From: Azoarcus sp. DN11
GTDB taxonomy: Bacteria; Pseudomonadota; Gammaproteobacteria; Burkholderiales; Rhodocyclaceae
DNA: 64,000 nt
Assembly: GCF_003628555.1 (NCBI RefSeq)
Contig: NZ_CP021731.1
Coordinates: 2,790,001 to 2,854,000, forward strand
Direction: 5' to 3'
The notes under the pieces were generated by a model, which did no database searches, was not told the DNA's origin, and was given only the letters and a program-made list of their open reading frames with translations. The position numbers were made by a program, and so were the translations under genes. The number at the start of each line of letters is the position of its first letter. The stretch's first letter is position 1. Of this stretch, positions 43,365 through 52,605 are shown piece after piece.

Positions 43365-44275
43365 ATCCACTCTACCTGGACACCGCGCGCCTGCTGACGC
43401 AGGTCGCACCGTTCGTTTTTGCAGACGGAACATTCGCGCTCAAGGGCGGCACGGCGATCAATCTCTTCGTTCGCGACATGCCCCGCCTGTCGGTCGATCT
43501 GGACCTTGTGTTTACCGATCACACCCAGCCTCGCGAGGCGGCACTGGCTCATATCAACGACGCGATCCGGAAAGCCTCCGAGCGCCTGAAGGCGCGGGGC
43601 TTTCAAACGCATGCGGTGGCTGCGGCCGACATTGGCGAGACCAAGCTGCTGGTGCGGCGTGGCGGCATCGAGGTCAAGATCGAGGTGAATTTCGTGATGC
43701 GGGGCACGGTGCATCCGGTGCGCTTGGCCGGTCTCACGCCTCTGGCACGCGATACGCTGCTCGCAGACTTGGAGATTCCCGTGGTTTCGCTGGAAGACGT
43801 CTATGGCGGCAAGCTCGTCGCGGCCATGGACCGGCAGCATCCGCGCGATCTGTTCGATGTCATGCAACTGTTCGCGCACGAGGGCATCACCGCGGGCATC
43901 CGGCGCGCCTTCGTGGTGTATTTGGCCAGCCACAACCGACCGGTGCATGAGGTGCTGTTCCCTGCTCACCGCGACGTCCGACAGGAGTATGAGCGCAACT
44001 TCCGAGGGATGACCGCCGAATCGGTGGAGCTCGACGCGCTGTTGGCCGTGCGTGAACGCATGGGGCGAGAGCTTCAGGCTAACTTGGATGCCGATGAACG
44101 ACGGTTTCTGCTGTCGCTGGTGGCTGGCCAGCCTGAATGGCCACTGCTGGGCATTGCGCATATGGAACGACTGCCAGGAATCCAGTGGAAGCTCCGCAAC
44201 CTCGAACAGCTAAAGCTCAAGAATCCGAAGAAGTTTGACGAGCAAGTTGAAACGCTGGCGCTGCGTCTGCGGTAA
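43361..44275 (+). CDS. abiEii: AbiEii-type nucleotidyltransferase toxin
   Basis: This 304-residue protein is a nucleotidyltransferase of the AbiEii family. The GG(S/T) motif is in LKGGTAINLF, the metal-binding Asp pair in LSVDLDLVF, and a later motif in VEINF-like VKIEVNF; KLVAAMDRQHPRDLFDV is also characteristic. Members transfer nucleotides to tRNA or other RNA and stop growth. Catalytic residues look intact, so the toxin is probably active. It overlaps abiEi. Confidence 0.92.
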   Translation: MNPLYLDTARLLTQVAPFVFADGTFALKGGTAINLFVRDMPRLSVDLDLVFTDHTQPREAALAHINDAIRKASERLKARGFQTHAVAAADIGETKLLVRRGGIEVKIEVNFVMRGTVHPVRLAGLTPLARDTLLADLEIPVVSLEDVYGGKLVAAMDRQHPRDLFDVMQLFAHEGITAGIRRAFVVYLASHNRPVHEVLFPAHRDVRQEYERNFRGMTAESVELDALLAVRERMGRELQANLDADERRFLLSLVAGQPEWPLLGIAHMERLPGIQWKLRNLEQLKLKNPKKFDEQVETLALRLR

Positions 44276-44548
44276 TGCCTCTTGAGAAAACTTGGCTACC
44301 CTCTACGATTTCAGCATCAACCAAGGACGATACTGGCCGGTACGCCTCTTGATCAATGAAACGCCCATGGCAACGCATCAGTGGCAGCAGCCGTTGGTCT
44401 GCAGTACCCGCTTATTCCGAGCATAGACTTGACCCGGATAAGAATAAATTTCAATGACTTGCGATGACAAAATTTTTGTTGATGATTGCACATGAATCAT
44501 TTCCAACGAACCGCAAGCAACTGAGTTATAAAGACATATTCCTTCAGG

Positions 44549-44563
44549 TCACTCCCACTCGAT
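44549..44563. repeat. Middle attachment site core (attachment repeat 2)
   Basis: A second exact copy of TCACTCCCACTCGAT, in the same orientation as the guaA end. With the next six bases it is identical over 21 bases to the copy at 41998. It separates island A from island B. Confidence 0.85.
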
Positions 44564-44623
44564 TGTCAATCTCACCGTCCACCGCCAGTATTGGCGCCGC
44601 TTTTCGCATATTCCCACTCATCA

Positions 44624-44644
44624 ATACTGTCAGCGATACCGTCA
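44624..44644 (+). repeat. Paired arm-type repeats, island B left end
   Basis: ATACTGTCA (44624) and ATACCGTCA (44636) start 12 bases apart, 61 bases after the end of the middle core. This is the same spacing as in island A. The intervening GCG is also shared. Confidence 0.65.
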
Positions 44645-44706
44645 TAGTTCTACGGCTTGGAACCGTCGCCCTGCCACACTCACTTCCGCGTCCAACCGGA
44701 CCTGGT

Positions 44707-44736
44707 TGTCCGAAATCAATCCACATTTTTCGGACA
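44707..44736. repeat. Inverted repeat near island B left end
   Basis: TGTCCGAAA and TTTCGGACA form a perfect 9-bp inverted repeat around a 12-base loop. It could be a weak terminator for the helicase operon or a remnant of an insertion end. No T-run follows on either strand. Confidence 0.4.
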
Positions 44737-44861
44737 CTTATTGGCTCTCGCCTGCCGAATTGTAACCGGCCGTGCCGTGCCCATCATCCAGCCACGCCAA
44801 GGTTTGGTCATTGAACGAACGAGAAGAAACCGGCAGCAGCGCTGCCTTGTTGCCTTCCTCG

Positions 44862-47339
44862 TCATCCCCTGCTGCGCAACGCATCCGCCAACACCGAGAA
44901 CGCATCGGCAAGTCGTCTTGCCGTTTCCGGCGGCAGCAGCGGCAGCGGCAGCTTGAGATTACGCACGCCGGTTGCAGTGTCCCGCTCAATCCATGGATGC
45001 GACGGAGTCGCCGGGTCGCTCGCCGCCGCCAATGCGGAAACCAATTGCGTGCCAAACTGGGCCAAGGCCAGCCAGGGATCGGCGTCGATTGGCGGTGGCG
45101 CCTCCCGCTCCGTCACGTCGGCGCCGACACCCGTCTCCACCGCGTCCTCCGGACCGGCCCCGGTTTCCGGCGGAGCTGCCGTACCTGCCGTCTCCTCAGC
45201 CGGCGTCATAGCCTCGCCTTCGCCCACATGGTTGGTCACGTTCTCGACCTCCTTCATGAAGCGGTTGAGGCGCGAACCGCCCAGCGCGATCTCTCCCGTG
45301 CCACCGTCGAGAATTCCGGCCGACAGCGAACGTTTGAAAGCCAGCACCGACAGCATGCCCTCCTCGATCGTGCCCTTGGCGACGAAATTGACAATCTGCA
45401 CCGACCGCTTCTGGCCCATCCGGTGGATTCGGGCGATGCGCTGTTCGAGCAGCGCCGGGTTCCACGGTAGATCCATGTTCACCAGGATCGAGGCGTGTTG
45501 CAGGTTGAGACCAGTGGCGCCGGCATCGGTGGACAGGAACACCCGGCAGTCGGGATCGTCCCGGAAGCGCTCCACCAGCGCCGGCCGCTTCTCCGAAGGC
45601 ACCCCGCCGTGGAAGCTGACGTAGCCGATGCCGCGCGCTTCGAGCCGGCGAATCACGATGTCGTGGGTGCGTGTCCATTGGCTGAACACCACGGCCTTGG
45701 CCTCGGGTTGCTCGAACAGGCCGTCGAAAAGCGCTGCCAGTTCGTCCGCCTTGACGCCGTGGTCGCTTTCCTGATCGAGCAAGTAGGTGCTGTTGCAGGA
45801 CATGCGCATGTTCTGCAGGGCGCAGGTCAGGCGCCGCTGATCCCTGTCGGAGAGGAACTTCGTCTTGCGCCAGCGCTGGACGATCTTGGTCACGATCTCC
45901 GCGTTTTCCTGATGGTAGGTCATCTGCGCTTCCGTCATCGGCACCAGCAGATTCTGGTCGGTGCGTTCCGGCAATTGCGTCAGGACTTCCGATTTGCGGC
46001 GGCGGATCATGATCGGCGCCAGCGTTTGGCCGATCCTGTCCAGCCCGGTGTAGCCGGTGACCCGCCCACCCTCGTCCTTGACCTGGTGCGCGTGCAGCAG
46101 CTTCCAGGTGGGGCCCAGGCGGTGCTGGTCGACGAACTGGACGATGGAGATGAGTTCCTCCAGCTTGTTTTCCAGCGGCGTGCCGGTGAGCACGACCGCG
46201 TAGGGACTGTCGATGCGCTTCAGGGCGCGGGCGGCGATGGTGTTCCAGTTCTTCACCCGCTGTGCCTCATCGACGATCACCAGTTCCGGCGCCCAGGCGG
46301 CGATCAGGTCGAGGTCGGGCTGAAGCTTTTCGTAGTTGGTGATCTTGCAGAAATCGTCCACCGCATAGTCCTTCTGCCGCTGCGCCCGGCCGCCGGCCAT
46401 GACGCGCGCGCCGTTTTCACCATGGCGCCCGGAAAAGCGTGCGATTTCGCTTTGCCACTGGTACTTGAGCGAGGTCGGACAGATCACCAGCACTTTGGCC
46501 ACGCCAAAATGTCGGGCCAGGATTTCGGCGGCGGCAATGGCCTGGATGGTCTTGCCGAGACCCATTTCGTCGCCGATCAGCGCCCTGCCCGCCCGGGCGG
46601 CAAACAAGGCTCCCTCGGCCTGATATGGATAAAGCGGCACCTTGAGCAGTTTCTTGAGCCGGGGATCGTCGCTACCGTGGGGGAAAATGTCGTCCAGCGC
46701 TTTCCCGCGCCGTTCGGCATCACGCCGGCCGACGATGAAATCGAGGGCATCGTCGTAGGCACGCAGGTCGTGGCCGGTCTTGGAAACAGCGGTAAGGAAA
46801 TGCTCCAGTTCACCCAATTTTTCCGGCGGCAGCATTCCGTCGCGTCCAACGTCGAACAGCCGCCCGGCCGCCTTCGCAACGGCGGGCGGGCAATCCGTGC
46901 CGACGCGCAAATGGATCGCCCGTCCGCCGTCGTTGCGCAGGTACAACTCCGAGAACGGTGGATGGTAGCCACGGGCGAAGGCCGTCTTGGCACCGCGCTT
47001 CTTCTCCAGCCGCGCGAGAACGAACTCGATGTGCTTGCAGGTGCCCAGTTCGTTGGTGGCGTAATCCGGGCAGGCACAATAGTTGTCCCCCGGCTGTTTG
47101 CCACGGATCGCCACCCGATAGCTGCTCTTCGACTGCGGATTGTCGACGCGGAACTCGGAGAAGAACGGTTCCGTGCCGATATTTTCCAGCTCGAACGCCT
47201 GCTCGCGGCCAAACTGGCGACGCAGCTGCCGCTGCCATTCCACGGGGGAAATTTCGGTCGGGGCGTGAGTCCGGGAGAGTTTGGGGTCCTTCGGCGGCGA
47301 TTTCCGGGTACCGCGCGACTTGGTCGATTTGTTGGGCAT
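44862..47339 (-). CDS. SWIM-domain SNF2/DEAD-like helicase
   Basis: This 825-residue protein has a SWIM zinc motif (CACPDYATNELGTCKH, about residues 85-105) and an SNF2-type motor: Walker A GDEMGLGKT, DEAQ in LVIVDEAQRVKNW, VVLTGTPLENK, and the C-terminal half with STDAGATGLNLQ and QRIARIHRMGQ. The last about 110 residues are Ala/Glu/Pro-rich, then helical. Such proteins translocate on DNA. It is the last gene of the island B operon, 37 bases after jetD. Helicases of this type are not core Wadjet parts, so it may be an accessory defence gene. ATG at 47339 is preferred (AAAGGGA upstream). Confidence 0.88.
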   Translation of the reverse strand: MPNKSTKSRGTRKSPPKDPKLSRTHAPTEISPVEWQRQLRRQFGREQAFELENIGTEPFFSEFRVDNPQSKSSYRVAIRGKQPGDNYCACPDYATNELGTCKHIEFVLARLEKKRGAKTAFARGYHPPFSELYLRNDGGRAIHLRVGTDCPPAVAKAAGRLFDVGRDGMLPPEKLGELEHFLTAVSKTGHDLRAYDDALDFIVGRRDAERRGKALDDIFPHGSDDPRLKKLLKVPLYPYQAEGALFAARAGRALIGDEMGLGKTIQAIAAAEILARHFGVAKVLVICPTSLKYQWQSEIARFSGRHGENGARVMAGGRAQRQKDYAVDDFCKITNYEKLQPDLDLIAAWAPELVIVDEAQRVKNWNTIAARALKRIDSPYAVVLTGTPLENKLEELISIVQFVDQHRLGPTWKLLHAHQVKDEGGRVTGYTGLDRIGQTLAPIMIRRRKSEVLTQLPERTDQNLLVPMTEAQMTYHQENAEIVTKIVQRWRKTKFLSDRDQRRLTCALQNMRMSCNSTYLLDQESDHGVKADELAALFDGLFEQPEAKAVVFSQWTRTHDIVIRRLEARGIGYVSFHGGVPSEKRPALVERFRDDPDCRVFLSTDAGATGLNLQHASILVNMDLPWNPALLEQRIARIHRMGQKRSVQIVNFVAKGTIEEGMLSVLAFKRSLSAGILDGGTGEIALGGSRLNRFMKEVENVTNHVGEGEAMTPAEETAGTAAPPETGAGPEDAVETGVGADVTEREAPPPIDADPWLALAQFGTQLVSALAAASDPATPSHPWIERDTATGVRNLKLPLPLLPPETARRLADAFSVLADALRSRG

Positions 47340-47376
47340 GAACACCAATCCCTTTCAGTAAATGTTTCTTGCGGAC

Positions 47377-48555
47377 TCACCGCAACAACAGGTCGAGCCG
47401 GTTGCGCACCCAGCCGAAGGCAATATGCTCCTGCTCCAGCCGCAGCCGTTCGCGGATGCGGTTGTCGCGCAGATCGTTGTACAGAGCGAGTTCCTCTGGT
47501 GTCAGCCGGCGCAGATCAGCGATGAACGGCTTGTCTTCGAAGCCCCACAGGGGGCGATGCGCTTCAAGGGTTGCCCGGTCCATCAGGAAGGACGTGACGT
47601 GCTCGAAATGGCCACGCAGCTGATCCAGGATAGCGAAACCGTGGGTATCGATGTCGCCCCAGTAATGGATCGCACACCGCCCCAGCCATTTGGCCCTCGC
47701 CAGAGCCTCCCAGCCATAGCCGGCGCCGAAAACGGCGATGCTCCCAGGGAGTTTCGGCAATGCCAGAAAGTTGGTTTCGTTCTCGGTAATGATTACCCGA
47801 TTAACATCCAGGGTCAGGCGCCCGAAGCTGTCGGCATCCAGGGTAATATCAGGGCACGCTGCGCCCGGCACCGACTGGATGGCCGAGTCGAGAATCCGGA
47901 AACGAATCCGCGTCGGTTTTTCCAGAAAGCCGTAGCGGGCGGCAAACTGGGCAACGCCGGTTTTCGCAGGATCCACGCTGCCGAGAGGCAGGCACAGGTC
48001 GAGCAGGTCAGCGAGCACGGCGCGATGCGCTTCGATGAACTTGCTGTGGACACTGGGCACATCCACCTGACGCAGGTGGATCCCGGGACGAGGATGGGCG
48101 CTCAGCCAATCCACCACGGCCAACAATCGGGGCCAGTCAGCCGCCAGTTCCAGGGCCTGCAGCGGCCTTTTTTCCAGCCAAGGCAGCAGGCCCGGGTTGA
48201 CTTGCCGGGTCATGGCGACCTGAGCCGCGAACCGATCCCATTCACGACGTCTGTCCAACCACGCAAGCGCATCTGTCAGAGAATCGATCCAGATGCTGGA
48301 CGGAAGCCGTTGCAGCCCCTGCACCCGGTGGCGAACTTCCCGCCACTCGAGGCGCAACGGGGCCGTATTGGCCAGCTCCGTCGCCCACTTACGCACCGCC
48401 TCGAAGCGATCGGTGATGTCGGCCGAGCCGGGGCCTTTGCAGGCCAGCCGCAGCGGGAAACGGACGTTGCCGGTCACGGCTTTACGCAGCAATTCACCGC
48501 GCTCCCACAGACGCGCCAGCTGCCCCTTCAGGTCTGCGGGGGTCGTCCACGCCAT
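47377..48555 (-). CDS. jetD: Wadjet nuclease subunit JetD
   Basis: This 392-residue protein matches JetD, with an N-terminal DUF3322 region (RLEWREVRHRVQGLQRLP) and a C-terminal DUF2220 Toprim-like nuclease region: VIITENETNFLALP for the metal-binding Glu and HYWGDIDTHGFAILDQLR for the Asp pair. JetD cleaves plasmid DNA after the JetABC motor extrudes it. The start overlaps the jetC stop by one base (TAATG). Catalytic acidic residues are present. Confidence 0.94.
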   Translation of the reverse strand: MAWTTPADLKGQLARLWERGELLRKAVTGNVRFPLRLACKGPGSADITDRFEAVRKWATELANTAPLRLEWREVRHRVQGLQRLPSSIWIDSLTDALAWLDRRREWDRFAAQVAMTRQVNPGLLPWLEKRPLQALELAADWPRLLAVVDWLSAHPRPGIHLRQVDVPSVHSKFIEAHRAVLADLLDLCLPLGSVDPAKTGVAQFAARYGFLEKPTRIRFRILDSAIQSVPGAACPDITLDADSFGRLTLDVNRVIITENETNFLALPKLPGSIAVFGAGYGWEALARAKWLGRCAIHYWGDIDTHGFAILDQLRGHFEHVTSFLMDRATLEAHRPLWGFEDKPFIADLRRLTPEELALYNDLRDNRIRERLRLEQEHIAFGWVRNRLDLLLR

Positions 48556-51500
48556 TACTGCAGGACTGCCTGCATGCCGGATGCCTTCTGCGCGCGGTAC
48601 GCCTCGATCGACAGATTGAGCAGCCTGGACGCCCGACCCCCCTCGTTGTGCACATAGCCGACACCCGCGACGAAGGGTTCGATGATGTGGATCTTCTGCA
48701 GCGGGGTGACGATCAGGAGCTGCAGATTGAGTTGCCGGAACAGCTTCAACCCATACTGCGCCGACTCATCCGAGCCGCGGCCGAACGCCTCGTCGATGAC
48801 CACGAAGCGGAAGGAGCGCGAGCGCACCGCCCCCCACTCCAGTCCGAACTGGTAGGCCAGGCTGGCGGCGAGGATGGTATAGGCCAGCTTCTCCTTCTGT
48901 CCGCCCGACTTGCCGCCGGAATCCGAGTAATGCTCATGCTCGGTGTTGTCTTCGCGCCAGCGCTCGCTGGCAGCGAACAGGAACCAGTTGCGCATGTCGG
49001 TGACCTTGGCCGTCCAGCGCCGGTCCTGCTCGGACAAGCCCTCGCGGCCGCGGAATCGGTCGATGATGGCCTTCACCTGCAAGAACTTGGCCTCCGAATA
49101 CTGGCTGTCGTCGGAACCGGTCACCGCACCCTCGGTACAAGCGCGCAGGTCCTGCTGGAAATCGCGGATCTCGGCATCGGGGCTGGCCTGCGATTCCAGC
49201 ACGATGTATCGCCCCGGGTTGTAATCGATCTCGCCCAGCGATTTGTTGATATGCGCGATGCGCTCCTTGATGGTTTCCCGCTCGCGGGCCAGCTGCGCGC
49301 TGAAATTTGCGATTTCGTTGATGGTGTTGACGTTGAGCAACTCCTTGAAGCGGGCGACGAAGCGGGGCAGGTCGTCGCCGTTCAATTGCGTCAGCAGCTT
49401 TTCATACTCGAAGGCGGCTTCGAGGCTGGCATCGATCTCGGCCGTCTCGAGTTTGAAGGTGTCTTTGAAGGACGCCATCGCCTTGATGATCTTTTCGGCC
49501 AGGCGCCTGAGTTTCGCGTCTTCGGCGTCAATTCGCGCCTGCAGCCAGGTTCGCGCGTCCTGCTCGCGGTTGTCGCAGGACTCCACGGACAGCTGATGCT
49601 CACCCAGGGCTTCGGCACGCATGGTTTCCAACGTTGCTGAAAGCGCTGCATCCTCGATCACGCCCGAGATCAGCAACGCAGTTTGTCCTCGCAGGTCCTG
49701 TGCATCCGAGCGCCGCTGCTCGACCTTGGCGCGCCTGTCGCGCGCACCCTGCAATTCGCCCTCGGTAGTCTTGAGCGCCTGTTGCAACTCCCGCAGGCGC
49801 TCGTTCAACTGTTTGAGGATGTCGGAGGCCGACTCCAGTGCTTGACGCTCATGCTCCAGCGATGCGATTGCCACTGCCACGCTGGACCAATCGAGCTCTT
49901 CGAAGGTGGTGAACTCTTCGAGGCGGGTCAGCGCATCGAGCCGGTCCCGCAGCGCCCGGCGCGCTTGCTCGATCTTGCCGATCTGGCTACCCACCTCGCC
50001 CAGGCGAGCTTCGAGTTGCTGGCGTTTGGCTTCCAGAGCGGCAATCTTCGCGCTGTTGCTCCAGCCCAGGACGTAGCGGCTCCGGTCGTCGATGCGATGG
50101 CGGTCGTCCTTTTCGTGGCGGCCGCTCGGGTCCTTGATCTGCCCGGCGCGTGTAATGGCGCGGGTTTCGCGCCGGAACTGCTCGGGCGTGGCGCAGCACG
50201 CCACATCGAAGCGCTGGGCGAGCTCGCGCTCCAACCAGTCGTAATGGGGCGAATCGGGCTTGACCGCCAGCTTGCGAACCAGGGAATCCCGGTGCAATTC
50301 GGGCAACTCCGCCGCCTTGCGCACGCGAACATGGAAATACACCAACCGCCCCCGCAGATGGCTGCCATCCACCCACTCGGCCACCGCCTTGTAGTGGGCA
50401 TCGGGTACCAGCAATGACAGCCCGAATCCACGCAGCAGGCGCTCCGCCGCGCCCTCCCAGTCGCGCTCGTCATCCCGCACCTGGATCAGCTCGCCGGCAA
50501 AGGGCATGGCATCCACGTCCAGGCCCAGGGCGGCGCATATCGCGGCACGGATCCGGATTTGCTGATCATCGATGTTGCTGCGCCGGCGCTTGAGGCTGTC
50601 GATCTCGGCTGCGAGCTGGTCATGCTCCAGCTTTCCTTGACGCAACGTCACGCCGTGCTCGGTCAACGTGTTCTGCAAATCGGCATCGCGGTTGTGAGCA
50701 TCCTCCCGCCAAGCCTTGAATTGCGCACGCTGCGCTGAAAACGTGGCCTCGTCCGTGGCCGCGGGCTCGCCCAGGACGGCCGCGAGCTCACCATAGCGGG
50801 CCGCCTTGGCCTGCCGCCCATCGCGCACTTGCTCCTGCTTGCGGATCTCGACGGCCAGACGCTCCAGCCGATCGCCGCCGTTGTCGTTGATGGCCTGCTT
50901 CAGCTCATCAATCTGGCGACCGTGCGCTTCGCGGGTGGCGTCGAGGCGGCGCACCTGCCCGTCGATCTTATCCCATTCGTCATCGAGGAGACTGAGACGC
51001 TTGTCCAGCAAGCCCAGTTTCAGGCCGGCAAAGTGCGCTCGCAAGCCTTCGCGGCAGTGGCGCAGGTTATCAACCTCGGCAGCCAATGCACCATGACGAC
51101 GGCAATCGGCCACCAACGGGGTCAGCAAGTCCACTTGCTGCTGCGCCTTGAGCACCGCCTGATGGGCCCGGTTCAAGTCGTCGAAATGACCGATCAGCGC
51201 CTGAATGCGCGGCGCTACCTCGAAGGGCTCGAGCATGTGGCCGCGCACGAAATCGGTCAGATTGCCTACCGACTTCATCGACACCGTCTGGTGGAAGAGC
51301 TCCAGCGCCTGATCGTTCTCGATGCCGAAGCGGCGGCGGAACCATGCGGCATAGGGAGGAAAGCTGTCCTGCACCTCGGCGCCCTGCCCCCGCAACCGCT
51401 TGCGCAAGGCGGCAATGTCGGAACCGAAGTTGGCGAAGTCCTGCGCAATCGCGAGCCCGCGTTCCGCCCCCACGAAGAAGCGAGCCGGCTGCCCTTGGGC

Positions 51501-51935
51501 GTCCTTCATCCAGAACACCTGGGCCAGGCTCACCGTCTGGTCGTAGCCCGCGTTATGAAAGACACCCAGAATGACCGAGTAGCTGTTGTGATCGCGCAGG
51601 GAAACCGGTCTGGCGGCACCGGTGACTTCATTGCGCTCCGACTTGTAGTGCCCGAGGACGTAGGATCGCAAGGTGCGCTCCTTGCTGTCGGCGCCGGCCG
51701 CCTTGTTGTAGGCGATGCGCTGAGCCGGCACGAGGAGCGTCGTGATGGCGTCCACCAGGGTCGACTTGCCGGAACCGATATCGCCGGTGAGAAGGCCGTT
51801 CTTGCCATCGAGTTGCAGAGTCCACACCCGGCCATCGAAAGTCCCCCAGTTGAAAACCTCCAGGCGGGCCAGGCGGAAGCCGGACAGGGTATCATCCGCC
51901 GCAAAGTCCAGCCCGAGGGACAAGGGCTCATTCAT
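48555..51935 (-). CDS. jetC: Wadjet SMC-like ATPase JetC
   Basis: This 1126-residue SMC-family ATPase has Walker A LLTGDIGSGKSTLVDAI near the N-terminus, long coiled coils (about 270-430 and 600-850), signature GGKSGGQKEKLAYTIL and Walker B FVVIDEAFGRGSDES near the C-terminus. It extrudes DNA loops to detect closed circular plasmids. The start MNEPLSLGLDF at 51935 overlaps the jetB stop by ATGA. The longer frame to 52004 is a shadow of jetB. Confidence 0.95.
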   Translation of the reverse strand: MNEPLSLGLDFAADDTLSGFRLARLEVFNWGTFDGRVWTLQLDGKNGLLTGDIGSGKSTLVDAITTLLVPAQRIAYNKAAGADSKERTLRSYVLGHYKSERNEVTGAARPVSLRDHNSYSVILGVFHNAGYDQTVSLAQVFWMKDAQGQPARFFVGAERGLAIAQDFANFGSDIAALRKRLRGQGAEVQDSFPPYAAWFRRRFGIENDQALELFHQTVSMKSVGNLTDFVRGHMLEPFEVAPRIQALIGHFDDLNRAHQAVLKAQQQVDLLTPLVADCRRHGALAAEVDNLRHCREGLRAHFAGLKLGLLDKRLSLLDDEWDKIDGQVRRLDATREAHGRQIDELKQAINDNGGDRLERLAVEIRKQEQVRDGRQAKAARYGELAAVLGEPAATDEATFSAQRAQFKAWREDAHNRDADLQNTLTEHGVTLRQGKLEHDQLAAEIDSLKRRRSNIDDQQIRIRAAICAALGLDVDAMPFAGELIQVRDDERDWEGAAERLLRGFGLSLLVPDAHYKAVAEWVDGSHLRGRLVYFHVRVRKAAELPELHRDSLVRKLAVKPDSPHYDWLERELAQRFDVACCATPEQFRRETRAITRAGQIKDPSGRHEKDDRHRIDDRSRYVLGWSNSAKIAALEAKRQQLEARLGEVGSQIGKIEQARRALRDRLDALTRLEEFTTFEELDWSSVAVAIASLEHERQALESASDILKQLNERLRELQQALKTTEGELQGARDRRAKVEQRRSDAQDLRGQTALLISGVIEDAALSATLETMRAEALGEHQLSVESCDNREQDARTWLQARIDAEDAKLRRLAEKIIKAMASFKDTFKLETAEIDASLEAAFEYEKLLTQLNGDDLPRFVARFKELLNVNTINEIANFSAQLARERETIKERIAHINKSLGEIDYNPGRYIVLESQASPDAEIRDFQQDLRACTEGAVTGSDDSQYSEAKFLQVKAIIDRFRGREGLSEQDRRWTAKVTDMRNWFLFAASERWREDNTEHEHYSDSGGKSGGQKEKLAYTILAASLAYQFGLEWGAVRSRSFRFVVIDEAFGRGSDESAQYGLKLFRQLNLQLLIVTPLQKIHIIEPFVAGVGYVHNEGGRASRLLNLSIEAYRAQKASGMQAVLQ

Positions 51936-52576
51936 GGTTTCGCCCCCACCCCCGACAGGGCCGACTGATAGACGGCCAGGCGGGCGTCGAATTCGGCCAG
52001 CCATTGGGCATCGACGAAGGCTTTCAGGATGCGCCGCACCTCATAGTGGGCGGGACCGGCCGACGCGGTCTTGAGCTTGTGCAGGAAGCCAAGCTCCACC
52101 ACCTTGTTGAGGGTGGACTCGATCTGATCCACCAGCCTGGCCTCGTTCGGACCACCCGGCAGAAACACGCGCACCAGCTCGACGATCTCATCCCGACTCA
52201 GCACCAGGCGCGTATCGCCGCCACCGGCATCGAACTCGGCCAGCTTCTTGCGCAGCAGCGCCAGCAGCGCCAGCAGCAGGCTGACCGGAAAGGACAGCGG
52301 ACGGCGCGCCACCAGCCGTGGCAAACGCGGTGCCGGATCATCGTCGGCCGGCTCCGGGCGGCTTTTCAGGAAAGCATGCCCCTCCGCCTCGTCCAGAACC
52401 AGTTCGAGATTGAGCACCGACACATAGTCGCGCACCCGGGCTTGCAGGTTCAAGAGTGCGGCCCACTGGCGCTCGTCGCCCTCACGGTAGAGCACCCCCT
52501 TGAGCAGGCCGATAACGAGCACCGACAGGTCGGTGCCGTCGGCCGGGGTTACCGGCACATTGCTGAAATCGTCCAT
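51932..52576 (-). CDS. jetB: Wadjet subunit JetB (DUF4194)
   Basis: This 214-residue protein matches DUF4194, the MukE-like kite subunit of Wadjet. Features are LSVLVIGLLKGVLYREGDE, RPLSFPVSLLLALLRKKL-like text (about 95-115) and LVDQIESTLNKVVELGFL, a winged-helix segment. It bridges JetA and JetC. The start MDDFSNVPV at 52576 lies 29 bases after the jetA stop. Confidence 0.92.
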   Translation of the reverse strand: MDDFSNVPVTPADGTDLSVLVIGLLKGVLYREGDERQWAALLNLQARVRDYVSVLNLELVLDEAEGHAFLKSRPEPADDDPAPRLPRLVARRPLSFPVSLLLALLALLRKKLAEFDAGGGDTRLVLSRDEIVELVRVFLPGGPNEARLVDQIESTLNKVVELGFLHKLKTASAGPAHYEVRRILKAFVDAQWLAEFDARLAVYQSALSGVGAKP

Positions 52577-52605
52577 CCCTTTTGCTTCTCTTTGTTCATT
52601 TCCAG

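Larger units (their letters stand above)
42013..44548. mobile_element. Integrase-less genomic island A carrying AbiE
   Basis: This 2.5-kb segment lies between two copies of the guaA-derived core. It carries the AbiEi/AbiEii pair and long non-coding flanks. No integrase, transposase or relaxase gene is present. Paired 9-bp repeats start 61 bases inside its left core. It is interpreted as a small island mobilised in trans or a decayed one. Confidence 0.7.
44276..44861. other. Non-coding junction between islands A and B
   Basis: This 586-base region between abiEii and the helicase stop contains the middle attachment core (44549-44563), the left-end repeat pair of island B (44624-44644) and a 9-bp inverted repeat (44707-44736). 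It is A/T-rich around 44430-44545. No credible gene is seen. Confidence 0.6.

Noticed and set aside
44464..44814. Plus-strand frame of 116 codons in the island junction
   Set aside because: It runs straight through the attachment core and arm repeats and has no family resemblance, so it is taken as chance.
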